A DNA stretch of 64,000 bases from Nitrospira sp. (lineage in GTDB: Bacteria; Nitrospirota; Thermodesulfovibrionia; Thermodesulfovibrionales; Dissulfurispiraceae): the NCBI GenBank assembly GCA_002634385.1, contig NSJL01000003.1, positions 62,001 to 126,000 of the forward strand, given 5' to 3'. Below, in pieces: positions 25,589-34,350 of this stretch. The notes below the pieces were generated by a model, which was not told the origin of the DNA, searched no databases, and saw only the letters and a list, made by a program, of their open reading frames with translations. Made by a program: the position numbers and the translations under genes. Each line of letters opens with the position of its first letter. The stretch's first letter is position 1.

Positions 25589-26944
25589 ATGATTAAATTG
25601 ATCATTCTGCTCTCGGGAGATGGAGCTCTGGTGTTTACGGCTCTTTATGGAACCGGTTTTGCGGGAAGCGGCGAACTCCCTCCCGGGGAGGGGGCGGATA
25701 CCGGCATTCTCTGGCTGGCGCTTTTCCTGCTGGTGCCGCTCTTTGCCTCCTATCTGCTGGAACTGTACAATCGGGAGAGGAAAATGAGCAGGGGGGAGCA
25801 CGTTGTCAGGGCCTCCCTGGCGCTTGCCGTCACCTTCTGTATCCTGCTGCTCTCCGCGCGCGTGTTTCTCCCCGTCATGATTGATAAGGAGGTCCTGAGC
25901 ACCGCCCTTGTCCTGTTCGGGTGTCTGCAGTTCCTCTGGCATACGGCATACCGGGGCCTTATGAGCTCTCCCCGGCTTGCCCGCAAGGTCCTTGTCCTCG
26001 GGACCGGCCCCCTGGCAAGCAAGATGGGCGAGCTTATTACCACTGCGGGGAACCGGCACGTGCTGCAGGGGTATGTCCCCCTTCCCAGCGAGCCGGTACA
26101 TGTCCCCTCCCATGCCATTGTGGGCAAGGGAGACGGTATTGCGGAGACGGTGACGAAAGAGAGGGCACAGAAACTCGTCATCTCGTTGACGGAGAGGAGG
26201 GAGAGCTTCCCGGTGCGGGATGTGCTGACCCTGAAATTCAGGGGGGTAGAGGTGGTGGACGCCCCCTCTTTCTATGAGGAAATGACGGGCAAGCTGCTCA
26301 TCGAGAATATCACCCCGAGCTGGTTCATCTTCTCCAGCGGATTCCGGATGACCACCGCAATGAGGGTGTACAAGCGCGCCTTCGACCTGTTCTTTTCCGG
26401 TGTCGGGCTTCTGATCGCCCTGCCGCTTTTTCCCCTTATTGCCCTGGCCATCAAAATCGATTCCCGGGGGCCCGTTTTTTTCAGGCAGGCACGCGTGGGG
26501 GAGCGGGAGAGGGTCTTCATGATCTGCAAGTTACGGACAATGCACCAGGATGCGGAAAACGGGACGGGGGCTGTCTGGGCGCAGGTGAACGACCCCCGCG
26601 TCACGAGAGTGGGCAGGTTCCTCAGGAAGACCCGGCTCGACGAGCTCCCGCAGCTCTACAACACCCTTGTCGGAGACATGAGCTTCATCGGGCCGAGGCC
26701 GGAGCGCCCCGTCTTCGTGGAGCAGCTCAAGAAAATCATTCCTTTCTATTCGGAAAGGCATTTCGTCAAGCCCGGCATTACCGGCTGGGCGCAGATACGG
26801 TACTCGTACGGCGCCTCCGTGGAGGACGCCATCGAGAAGCTGCGGTATGACCTGTACTATATCAAGAACCTGTCGCTCTGGATCGATCTTGTTATCATCC
26901 TGGAAACAGTTAAAGTAATCCTCTTCGGGAGAGGGGCACGGTAA
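25589..26944 (+). CDS. XrtA-system initiating glycosyltransferase (TIGR03013/EpsB-like)
   Basis: A 451-residue membrane enzyme that transfers the first sugar-1-phosphate to undecaprenyl phosphate. N-terminal helices (to about 125), a nucleotide-binding-like middle (KVLVLGTGPLASKMGE), one helix near 260-285, then the bacterial sugar transferase domain with KRAFDLFFSG, DSRGPVFFRQARVG, KLRTMHQDAE, RKTRLDELPQLYN and MSFIGPRPERP. This is the form seen in exosortase-linked EPS loci. First biosynthetic gene of the operon. Confidence 0.93.
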   Translation: MIKLIILLSGDGALVFTALYGTGFAGSGELPPGEGADTGILWLALFLLVPLFASYLLELYNRERKMSRGEHVVRASLALAVTFCILLLSARVFLPVMIDKEVLSTALVLFGCLQFLWHTAYRGLMSSPRLARKVLVLGTGPLASKMGELITTAGNRHVLQGYVPLPSEPVHVPSHAIVGKGDGIAETVTKERAQKLVISLTERRESFPVRDVLTLKFRGVEVVDAPSFYEEMTGKLLIENITPSWFIFSSGFRMTTAMRVYKRAFDLFFSGVGLLIALPLFPLIALAIKIDSRGPVFFRQARVGERERVFMICKLRTMHQDAENGTGAVWAQVNDPRVTRVGRFLRKTRLDELPQLYNTLVGDMSFIGPRPERPVFVEQLKKIIPFYSERHFVKPGITGWAQIRYSYGASVEDAIEKLRYDLYYIKNLSLWIDLVIILETVKVILFGRGAR

Positions 26945-26956
26945 GGAGGAGTGGTG

Positions 26957-27778
26957 ATGGAAAAAAGAAATCTCTTGTTTCTTGTGATGGCGCTTCTGTT
27001 CGCTTTCAGCGGGATGGCGCGGGCGGAAAGCTACCGTATCGGCGTAGAGGATGTCCTCCATATCTCCGTGTGGGGCAACCCCGAGCTGACTACTCAGGCC
27101 CCGGTGAAGCATGACGGCATGATATCCATTCCCCTGGTGGGAGATGTAAAAGCGCTGGACCTTACCCCGAAGGAGCTCAGGGCAGCGCTCGAGGCGGAAA
27201 TAGGAAAATATGTCAAAACCCCCACCGTGAGTGTCATTGTCAGTGCCGTGAACAGCAGAAAGGTGTATGTGCTGGGAGAGGGAGTGGCACAGCGGGCCTC
27301 CTCCGGGGAGATCACCCTGCGCCGGCAAACAACCCTGATGCAACTGCTTGCCCAGCTCGGCTCCCTCAAGGAGGCCGACCTCCGTAACGCATATGTGATC
27401 AGAAACGGACAAAAGATGGCCGCTGACTTTTACAAACTGGTGGCGAAGGGTGATAGCGCGCAGGACATACCTTTGGAGCCGAATGATGTGATTTTTATCC
27501 CCGAGAAGCCGGATCAGAGGATACGGGTGGTGGGGGCGGTGAGGACCCCGGGTATCATTCCCTATGTGGAGGGGATGAGCGCCCTTGATGCGGTGCTCAG
27601 CGCTGGCGGCTTTACGGAATTCGCGAGCCAGAACGGGGTGGTCGTCATCCGGAAAGAGGAGAATGAAGTGACTACCATAGAGGCAAAGCTGAAGGATGTG
27701 ATCAACAGCAGCGATACCGGCAGCAATGTCCTGTTGAAACCGGGTGATCTCGTGAACGTAAGGACGGGACTCTTTTAG
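26957..27778 (+). CDS. Polysaccharide export protein (Wza/EpsD-like, XrtA-associated)
   Basis: 273 residues with an N-terminal signal peptide (NLLFLVMALLFAFSGMARA). The poly-export domain starts with YRIGVEDVLHISVWGNPEL and PVKHDGMISIPLVGDVKA. Two SLBB domains follow (about 110-165 and 195-255, with VRVVGAVRTPGIIPYVEGMS). It should form the outer-membrane exit channel for the polymer. No lipobox cysteine is obvious after the signal peptide, unlike Wza. The start at 26957 was chosen over a GTG 6 bases earlier because of spacing from AAGGAGG. Confidence 0.92.
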   Translation: MEKRNLLFLVMALLFAFSGMARAESYRIGVEDVLHISVWGNPELTTQAPVKHDGMISIPLVGDVKALDLTPKELRAALEAEIGKYVKTPTVSVIVSAVNSRKVYVLGEGVAQRASSGEITLRRQTTLMQLLAQLGSLKEADLRNAYVIRNGQKMAADFYKLVAKGDSAQDIPLEPNDVIFIPEKPDQRIRVVGAVRTPGIIPYVEGMSALDAVLSAGGFTEFASQNGVVVIRKEENEVTTIEAKLKDVINSSDTGSNVLLKPGDLVNVRTGLF

Positions 27779-27786
27779 GAGGCGGT

Positions 27787-29358
27787 ATGACACGACATGG
27801 CTTTCAGGACAGGAACCTTCTGCATTATTGGGGAATTCTCCAGCGGAGACGCTATGTAGCCCTCTGCATGGCGCTGGCGCTGTTCTCCCTTTTCGCCTGG
27901 GGAGGAGTATTCTGGCCTAAGAAGTACGAGACGAGCGCCACGGTTTTTATCGAAAGGAGCTCCCTGATCGATCCCCTTATCAAGGGAGTCGGCGTCTCCA
28001 TCGGGATAGAAGAGAGACTGAGGAACCTGAAGAGCAGCATCCTGAGCAGGCGACTCCTGGAAAAGGTGACGAAGAAGCTCGATCTGCATAAGAACATACA
28101 AAACGAAAAGCAACTGGAGAGCCATATAGCGGAATTGCGGAAGAACCTGAAGGTCACCGTCAAGAGCTCGAGGGATGAGAGGGAAGCGGAGCTGTTCATC
28201 ATCTCGTACCGGGGAAAGGACCCGGTGATAGCGAGGGATGTGGTGAACAGTCTTGTCAGCGAATACATAGAAGAGAATGTACGCTCCCGCAGGACGGATG
28301 CCTACGAGGCATTCAGTTTTATCCAGAAGCAGCTTATGGAGTACAAGGGCAAGCTCGAGGAGTCGGACAGGGCGACCAGGGAATTCAGGGAGAGGAATCC
28401 CCGCATGATTCCGCAGGACGAAACAGCATTGCTCGGGAGGCTGGAAGCCTTCCGCAGTGCCCGGATCGAGGCGGATATCAGGCTGAAGGAGCTCCTGAGA
28501 AAGCGGGACAGCCTCCAGAAGCAGCTCTCCGGGGAGAAGGAGCTGACAGTGGCCTTCATCACCCGGGAGGGGTCGCCCCAGATGCGGTTGAACCACCTCA
28601 ACGGCCAGCTCACGCTCCTGATGTCCCGCTATACCGACAGGCACCCCGAGGTAATAAAGGTGCTGAACGAGATCGAGGAACTGAAAAGGCAGATTGTGCA
28701 GGGCAGGGAGCAGGGCAGAGAGGGCGCCGGCTATGAGACCGCGTCCATCAACCCCGTTTTCCAGCAGTTGAAGGAGGAGCTGTCGCGGACCGATGCGGAG
28801 ATAGAATCGCTGCGGGCCCGGTCGGCGGAGCTCTCCAAGCACCTGGGAGAGGCGCAGAGCATACTGGGACGCATGCCCAAAGAGCAGGAGGAGTGGTCGA
28901 AGCTGCAGAGGGACAGAACGGTATACCAGAAGATCTACGACGACCTGCTCCAGAAACTCGAGAATGCGAAGGTGTCGAAAGACCTCGAGCTTGCCGACAG
29001 AACAGCGAGCTTCCGCGTGGTCGATCCGGCAATACTCCCCCACTTCCCCCTTTCGCCCAACATGGTCGTCCTCATGGGGATGGGACTTCTCGTGAGCATT
29101 GCCGGCGGCATCGGTGCGGCACTGGGGCTCGAGTACCTCGATCCCTCCTATAAGGAAGAAGAGGAGATCGAGGCGGATCTCAAACTCCCGGTGCTCGGCT
29201 CGATACCGGGCATCATAACAGAGGAAGACACCCGGGCGGTCCGGAAGCGGGACAGAAGGGTCTACGCCGCCGCCGGCGCGTACCTCCTTGTCCTGGTGCT
29301 TGTGTGTATGGACGAAGTGCTGTTCCGTTACAGCGGAATCAGAGTCTTTCCCTTTTAA
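27787..29358 (+). CDS. Polysaccharide chain-length determinant / co-polymerase (XrtA-associated, TIGR03007-like)
   Basis: A 523-residue inner-membrane protein. The first helix (about 24-42) begins a Wzz domain (KKYETSATVFIERS). A long periplasmic coiled coil covers about 165-400. The second helix (about 425-445, NMVVLMGMGLLVSIAGGIGAAL) is preceded by the proline-rich FRVVDPAILPHFP typical of Wzz proteins. A third hydrophobic stretch (AAAGAYLLVLVLVCMDEVL) is near the C terminus. It works with the following BY-kinase to set chain length and export. AGGAGG precedes the start. Confidence 0.92.
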   Translation: MTRHGFQDRNLLHYWGILQRRRYVALCMALALFSLFAWGGVFWPKKYETSATVFIERSSLIDPLIKGVGVSIGIEERLRNLKSSILSRRLLEKVTKKLDLHKNIQNEKQLESHIAELRKNLKVTVKSSRDEREAELFIISYRGKDPVIARDVVNSLVSEYIEENVRSRRTDAYEAFSFIQKQLMEYKGKLEESDRATREFRERNPRMIPQDETALLGRLEAFRSARIEADIRLKELLRKRDSLQKQLSGEKELTVAFITREGSPQMRLNHLNGQLTLLMSRYTDRHPEVIKVLNEIEELKRQIVQGREQGREGAGYETASINPVFQQLKEELSRTDAEIESLRARSAELSKHLGEAQSILGRMPKEQEEWSKLQRDRTVYQKIYDDLLQKLENAKVSKDLELADRTASFRVVDPAILPHFPLSPNMVVLMGMGLLVSIAGGIGAALGLEYLDPSYKEEEEIEADLKLPVLGSIPGIITEEDTRAVRKRDRRVYAAAGAYLLVLVLVCMDEVLFRYSGIRVFPF

Positions 29359-29372
29359 AAGGAGGAATGCCG

Positions 29373-30197
29373 ATGCAGGAAACGCGGCTGGAGGTGAAAA
29401 GTGTCGTGAAGAGGTCCTTTCCCTCCTTTGGAAAGGGAGACAGCACGGGAGATGTTGTCGTGGAAACCGGTATGGTCGACGAGCATATCGTCTGCATCAC
29501 CGATCCCTATTCCCTTGCAGCGGAGCAATACCGGAGAATCCGTGCGCGCCTTCTCAAGATGGCCCCGAAGGAGACCCTTACAACAATAATGGTCACCAGT
29601 CCGGATATGGGGGAGGGGAAGTCGACCACCTGCCTGAATCTTGCCGTGACCATGGCCCGTGAGATCGACTACACCGTGCTGATCGTGGATGCGGACCTGA
29701 GGAACCCCTCGCTGCACCGGTATCTCGGGCTGAAGCCGAAGTACGGGCTCAGCGAGTACCTTTCCGGAAAGGTGGAGCTCAAGGATGTCCTTGTCCGGAC
29801 CGGGATGAGAAAGCTTGTCCTCCTCCCCGCCGGGGATCCCCCGGAGAATCCTTCGGAGCTTCTCTCCTCGGACAGGATGCGCATGCTGGTCCATGAACTG
29901 AAATACCGGTACCGGGACAGGTATGTCTTTTTCGATTCCTCCCCGGTACTCGCCACCGCGGATGCCTTCTCCCTGGGCCGGCATATGGACGGCATCATCA
30001 TGGTCGTCCAGGCGACGCATACCACCTCGAAAATGGCGGTGAAGGCCGCATCGCTGATGAAAGGCCTCAGCATGCTGGGGGTCATATTCAACAATGTGCC
30101 GAAATATCTGGGAAACAGCGTCTATCCGTACCGCTACATGTCCCGCGGGGGATACCTGAAGGGACCCGAGGCGGCGCGGAGAGGCTTGCTTACCTGA
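29373..30197 (+). CDS. BY-kinase / CpsD-CapB-like autokinase (XrtA-associated)
   Basis: A 274-residue cytoplasmic P-loop protein. Walker A is SPDMGEGKST (76-85), Walker A' DADLR (106-110) and Walker B YVFFDSSPV. A few tyrosines lie near the C terminus (VYPYRYMSRGGY), fewer than in classic tyrosine clusters. It should pair with the upstream chain-length protein and control polymer length through phosphorylation. The start at 29373 follows GGAGG by 7 bases. It is the last gene before the 0.96-kb repeat-bearing gap. Confidence 0.92.
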   Translation: MQETRLEVKSVVKRSFPSFGKGDSTGDVVVETGMVDEHIVCITDPYSLAAEQYRRIRARLLKMAPKETLTTIMVTSPDMGEGKSTTCLNLAVTMAREIDYTVLIVDADLRNPSLHRYLGLKPKYGLSEYLSGKVELKDVLVRTGMRKLVLLPAGDPPENPSELLSSDRMRMLVHELKYRYRDRYVFFDSSPVLATADAFSLGRHMDGIIMVVQATHTTSKMAVKAASLMKGLSMLGVIFNNVPKYLGNSVYPYRYMSRGGYLKGPEAARRGLLT

Positions 30198-30227
30198 CCT
30201 GCCAGGCTTCCGCTCCCCGCTTTGAAT

Positions 30228-30845
30228 AGGAATCCTCTGGTGAGGGGCAAAGGGGCACCATCTTTCTTTGCGAGTGAATTCCTCCTTGTTCTCGGGGGAT
30301 CTCCTCATTCCCCTCCCTCGAGGGGAGGGGAGAAAGGGGAGGGTGTCCGGCCCCCTCTGCTCTTCCAGACACTCGCTACAGAGAAGAGGATACCCCCCTG
30401 CCCTCGTCACACTCCCTTTCAGAATCCGTCACTCAGGGAGAAAGCCGGAGCCCCTCTACGCCGTCACCCCGGAGAGAGTCAGAATCCCTCAAAGCCGTCA
30501 CCCCGGCGAAAGCCGGGGTCCAGAGTCTTTGAACCGGAGTCTTTCGAAAAAGGACTGGATCCCGGCTCAGAGGATCCGCCGGGATGACGGCAGAGGAAAG
30601 GAACAGCCTCCCCCTTTCTTTCCAAAGGGAATGCATGTGAAGTGAGTCTGAGGGGTGAGAGAGAGGGGAGGAGGGGAGTTCTGAGCGGACCTTAGCTCTT
30701 GTTCGTCTCCTCTCTTCGTGAAACGGAGGGGCCACCACAGTGCATGTTTGAGCGGAAGCGAGTTTGCGCTGTGGTAACGGAGTGAACGGTAGAGAGGCAG
30801 AACAAGAGGTCGGGGAGCGAAGGACTTCAGGACTCCCTGACACAG
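30228..30845. repeat. Large composite repeat, left inverted copy
   Basis: 618 bp with no credible gene, nearly identical over most of its length to the reverse complement of 57459-58143. The outer limits are set by AGGAATCCTCTGG at the left and GACACAG at the right. Shared landmarks include the block around CCCCTCCCTCGAGGGGAGGGG, the dispersed palindrome at 30495-30590, and the block from GTGAAGTGAGTCTGAGGG to GTCGGGGAG. This copy lacks an insert of roughly 60 bp carried by the right copy and has a different short segment near 30600-30640. Confidence 0.88.
30495..30590. repeat. Dispersed palindromic repeat within the left composite repeat
   Basis: 96 bp running from CCGTCACCCCGGCG to CGGGATGACGG. 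It folds on itself through CCCCGGC-GAAA-GCCGGGG and GGATCCCGGC / CCGCCGGGAT. Matching copies are at 57815-57910 (inverted) and, more diverged, at 9347-9440. A further partial block follows the same consensus just before it (from 30461). Confidence 0.7.
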
Positions 30846-31161
30846 AGGGGAGAGGTCAGAGGAGAGCCTACCCGGAGGAGACGGGTATCTGAATCAACTA
30901 TCCGCGAGGGAATACAATAACTCCGTCGCAGTGCAAGGACATCGAATCCCCCTGCCCCTCCCTCCCCTGAAGGAGAGCGCATTATGAGGAGACGCAGAAA
31001 TCTCTTGTGAGAGCGATGACTCTTTGCTGACTCCTATAAAAGAGGGTACTTGCCCTCACTTTTCATCACACCCCATAAGGGGACAAGGGATGAGGGGAGT
31101 CAGCCGCCATTTTGTTCCCGGAAAAACACACCGCGATATCCCGACGATAAAGGAGACATGC
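30846..31161. other. Gap between the left repeat and the epimerase gene
   Basis: About 315 bp without a credible gene or recognised promoter. The epimerase ribosome site AGGAGA is at its right end. Because the gap between the BY-kinase and the epimerase totals 964 bp, the second half of the locus either depends on read-through from 23.9 kb (helped by the antiterminator) or has a promoter that I cannot see. Confidence 0.4.
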
Positions 31162-32127
31162 ATGGAAAACGTACTTATTACCGGAGGAGCAGGGTTTATC
31201 GGAAGCAACATTGCAGAGGAGATGGTGCGCCGGGGATATCGGGTAGTGATCCTTGACGATTTCAGTACTGGCAGAATGGAGAATATCGAGGCGCTGCTCC
31301 AGGAGGGGAAGGCGACCCTGGTCAGGGGAAGCATACTGGACAGAGACCTGGTGCGGCAGACCCTCTACACCCACGCCATCTCCCGTATCTCCCACCAGGC
31401 GGCGCGTCCCAGTGTGGCGAAAAGCGTAAAGGATCCCGTAAAAACCTCGGAGGTGAATATAACCGGCACAACGACTCTTTTCCATGCCGCGGCGGAATGC
31501 GGCTGCAGGAGAGTCGTCTTTGCAAGCTCGTCCTCGGTATACGGGGACACGCCGGAGCTCCCCAAGCGGGAGAATATGTCCTATAGTCCCCAATCCCCCT
31601 ATGCGGTGTCGAAGGCGGCCAAGGAGCTCCTCGGGAGGGTCTTTTCCCGCCTGTACGGGATGGAGGTGATCGGGCTCCGGTATTTCAATGTCTACGGAAG
31701 AAGGCAGGACCCGGGCTCCGATTATGCCGCCGTAATCCCGAAATTCATCTCCCGGGCCCTTGCCGGTGAGCCGCTCCCCGTCGAGGGGGACGGCCTGCAG
31801 ACGAGGGATTTCTCCTATATCGACGATGTGGTGGAGGCGAATATCAGCGCCCTGACCCGGGAGGACCTCTCCGGGGGGGTGTTCAATATCGCCTGCGGTT
31901 CCCGCATCAGTGTGCTCGATCTGGCAAAGCTGATACTCTCTATCACCGGCTCGCGCTCCTCCCTTACCTATCTCCCCGCGCGGCAGGGGGATGTGCGGGA
32001 TTCCCTGGCGGATATAGCACAGGCCCGTGAGTTCCTCGGATTCTCGCCGAAATACGCTATCAGGAGCGGCCTGGAAAAGACAATACAATGGTATGCGGCC
32101 CTCGGCAGGAAACCATGTGCGGCATAG
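31162..32127 (+). CDS. NAD-dependent sugar epimerase (UDP-sugar 4-epimerase-like SDR)
   Basis: A 321-residue extended short-chain dehydrogenase. The nucleotide-binding motif GGAGFIG is at 8-14; the catalytic set is Ser123/124, Tyr147 and Lys151 (SPYAVSK). NVYGRRQDP and DGLQTRDFSYIDDVV are typical of UDP-glucose/GlcNAc 4-epimerases of the WbpP kind. It supplies a nucleotide sugar for the polymer; the exact sugar is not determined. The start at 31162 follows AGGAGA. It overlaps the next gene by 13 bp. Confidence 0.9.
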   Translation: MENVLITGGAGFIGSNIAEEMVRRGYRVVILDDFSTGRMENIEALLQEGKATLVRGSILDRDLVRQTLYTHAISRISHQAARPSVAKSVKDPVKTSEVNITGTTTLFHAAAECGCRRVVFASSSSVYGDTPELPKRENMSYSPQSPYAVSKAAKELLGRVFSRLYGMEVIGLRYFNVYGRRQDPGSDYAAVIPKFISRALAGEPLPVEGDGLQTRDFSYIDDVVEANISALTREDLSGGVFNIACGSRISVLDLAKLILSITGSRSSLTYLPARQGDVRDSLADIAQAREFLGFSPKYAIRSGLEKTIQWYAALGRKPCAA

Positions 32128-34091
32128 CGGGAATATGCCGGACACGCGAAGACGGGGTCATTGAAGCGGACACCCTTCGCGCCATGGCGGCCCTCCTGCG
32201 CCACCGGGGGCCGGACGGCACGGGCTTCTACCGGGACGAGGGGGTGGGCCTTGCCCACACCCGCCTGAGCATCATCGATCCCGAGGGCGGCCGGCAGCCG
32301 ATGAGCAACGAGGACGGGACCGTCTGGATAACCTTCAACGGGGAGATATTCAACTACCGGGAGCTCAGGACGGACCTGGAGCAGAGGGGCCATCTCTTTT
32401 CCACGAAGTCCGATACCGAAGTGATCCTCCATCTCTACGAGGATTTCGGCCCGGAGTGCCTCCATTTCCTGAACGGGCAGTTTGCCTTCGCCTTGTGGGA
32501 CAAAAGGAAACAGCGGCTTTTTCTCGCCAGGGACAGGGTCGGGATCCGTCCCCTCTTCTATACCAAAACGGCAGGGGTGCTGCTCTTCGCCTCCGAGGTG
32601 AAGTCCCTGTTCATGCACGGGGAGGTGAAGCGGGAGCTCGATCTGTATGCCCTTGACCAGGTCTTCACCTTCTGGACAACGATTCCACCCCGGACCGCCT
32701 TCAGGGACATCCGTGAGCTGCCGGCGGGCCATTATATGGTCGTGCAAGGAGAAGCGGTTACCATCAGGAAATACTGGGACCCCGAGTTCGAGGGGGAAGA
32801 GGGAGCAAGGGCGGAAGGGGAATACGCCGAGGAGCTGCGCTCTCTCCTGATCGACGCCGTACGGCTCCAGTTGAGGGCGGATGTTCCGGTAGGGGCTTAC
32901 CTGAGCGGCGGCATCGATTCCTCCGTGATCGCACTGCTCATCAGGCGGTATACCGGAGCTCCCCTGCGCACCTTCTCGGTGACCTTCGAGGAGTCGCAGT
33001 ATGATGAGAGTGCCTATCAGAGGCAGATGGCCGGGTACCTGGACACGGAGCATCTCTCCCTGCCATGCGCTCCGCACGATATCGGAAGGGTATTCCCCGA
33101 CGTGATCTGGCATACGGAGAGGCCGGTCGTCCGGACGGCGCCCGCACCGCTCTACCTGCTCTCGGGCCTGGTACGAAGCTGTGGCTATAAGGTGGTGCTG
33201 ACGGGGGAGGGCGCCGACGAGATCCTGGCGGGCTACGATATCTTCAAAGAGGTGAAAGTGCGCAGATTTATCGAGAGGCAGCCCGGATCGAAAATGAGAT
33301 CCCGCATTCTGAAAAGGCTCTACCCCTATCTCGCCGATTCACCGGTCCGGTCTGTCCCGTATGCGGAGGCTTTCTTCGGCGGAGGGCCCGCCTCCTTTCC
33401 GGCGGAGTACTATTCCCACCTTCCGAGATGGAATACCACGGCAAAGGCAAAAACTTTTTTCTCCGGGTCCCTCAGGGGGGAGCTGCGCTGCCACGATACC
33501 TCTTCCGAGATGACAGCGTTTCTCCGGGAGGGGGTGCGGGCACATGACGATCTGTCCAGGGCCCAATACCTGGAAATGAAGATTCTCCTTCCGGGGTACA
33601 TCCTCAGTTCCCAGGGGGACAGGGTGGCCATGGCCCATTCCGTGGAGGGCAGGTTCCCTTTTCTCGACCACCGGGTGGTGGAGTTCTGCTGCGCGCTCCC
33701 CCCGCATCTGCGGATGAAGGTCCTTACGGAGAAGTACCTGCTGAAAGAGAGTATGAAGGGCTTTCTGCCCGACCCCGTCATCAGGAGGGCGAAGCAGCCG
33801 TACCGGGCTCCGGATGCGAAAAGCTTTTTCAGCGGCGGGACGCCCGGGTACACTGAAGAGCTCCTGTCGGAAGACTATGTGAAGCGCTCCGGATACTTCG
33901 ATCCCCGGAAGGTTTCCTTCCTGGTGGAAAAATGCAGGAAGAGCCCCGTCCTCGGATATAAGGACAATATGGCGTTTGTAGGGATTCTCTCCACCCTGCT
34001 TCTGCATGCACTCTATATCGACACCTTCGGTCCGCGCAGGAGCGGAGCATTGAGAAAGGCTGAGGAGGAACGGTATGCAGGTAAAGGCTGA
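32115..34091 (+). CDS. Asparagine-synthase-like amidotransferase (XrtA-associated)
   Basis: 658 residues. Cys2 (MCGIAG) is the N-terminal glutaminase nucleophile, with RHRGPDGTG and FNGEIFNY completing that domain. The synthetase domain (from about 235) carries the PP-loop SGGIDSS. Such proteins are regular members of exosortase-EPS loci, where they are thought to amidate a sugar acid or acyl group rather than make asparagine. That role is inferred. It overlaps the ACP gene by 17 bp. Confidence 0.92.
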   Translation: MCGIAGICRTREDGVIEADTLRAMAALLRHRGPDGTGFYRDEGVGLAHTRLSIIDPEGGRQPMSNEDGTVWITFNGEIFNYRELRTDLEQRGHLFSTKSDTEVILHLYEDFGPECLHFLNGQFAFALWDKRKQRLFLARDRVGIRPLFYTKTAGVLLFASEVKSLFMHGEVKRELDLYALDQVFTFWTTIPPRTAFRDIRELPAGHYMVVQGEAVTIRKYWDPEFEGEEGARAEGEYAEELRSLLIDAVRLQLRADVPVGAYLSGGIDSSVIALLIRRYTGAPLRTFSVTFEESQYDESAYQRQMAGYLDTEHLSLPCAPHDIGRVFPDVIWHTERPVVRTAPAPLYLLSGLVRSCGYKVVLTGEGADEILAGYDIFKEVKVRRFIERQPGSKMRSRILKRLYPYLADSPVRSVPYAEAFFGGGPASFPAEYYSHLPRWNTTAKAKTFFSGSLRGELRCHDTSSEMTAFLREGVRAHDDLSRAQYLEMKILLPGYILSSQGDRVAMAHSVEGRFPFLDHRVVEFCCALPPHLRMKVLTEKYLLKESMKGFLPDPVIRRAKQPYRAPDAKSFFSGGTPGYTEELLSEDYVKRSGYFDPRKVSFLVEKCRKSPVLGYKDNMAFVGILSTLLLHALYIDTFGPRRSGALRKAEEERYAGKG

Positions 34092-34350
34092 GGTGAAGAA
34101 GTTCGTAGTGGAAAACTTTCTCTACGGTCAGGAGGACAACGGTTTCCATGACGATGTTTCCTTCCTCGAGAAGGGGATTATCGACTCCACGGGGGTCCTC
34201 GAGCTGGTTTCTTTCGTGGAGACGCGGTATGGGATCCCCGTTCTCGATGAGGAGCTGATCCCGGAGAACTTCGACTCCGTCAATAAGCTTTTCCGGTTCA
34301 TCATGACAAAGAGGGATTCGGGTACGGGGCAATGCGCAGGCATACGCTAG
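34075..34350 (+). CDS. Acyl carrier protein
   Basis: A 91-residue carrier protein. The phosphopantetheine attachment serine is Ser38 in GIIDSTGVLELVSF; the usual DSL reads DST. The four-helix pattern and acidic surface are kept. GAGGAGG lies before the ATG, within the end of the amidotransferase gene, and the acyl ligase gene overlaps its end by 19 bp. The trio most likely activates and carries an acyl or amino-acyl group used in polymer synthesis. Confidence 0.88.
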   Translation: MQVKAEVKKFVVENFLYGQEDNGFHDDVSFLEKGIIDSTGVLELVSFVETRYGIPVLDEELIPENFDSVNKLFRFIMTKRDSGTGQCAGIR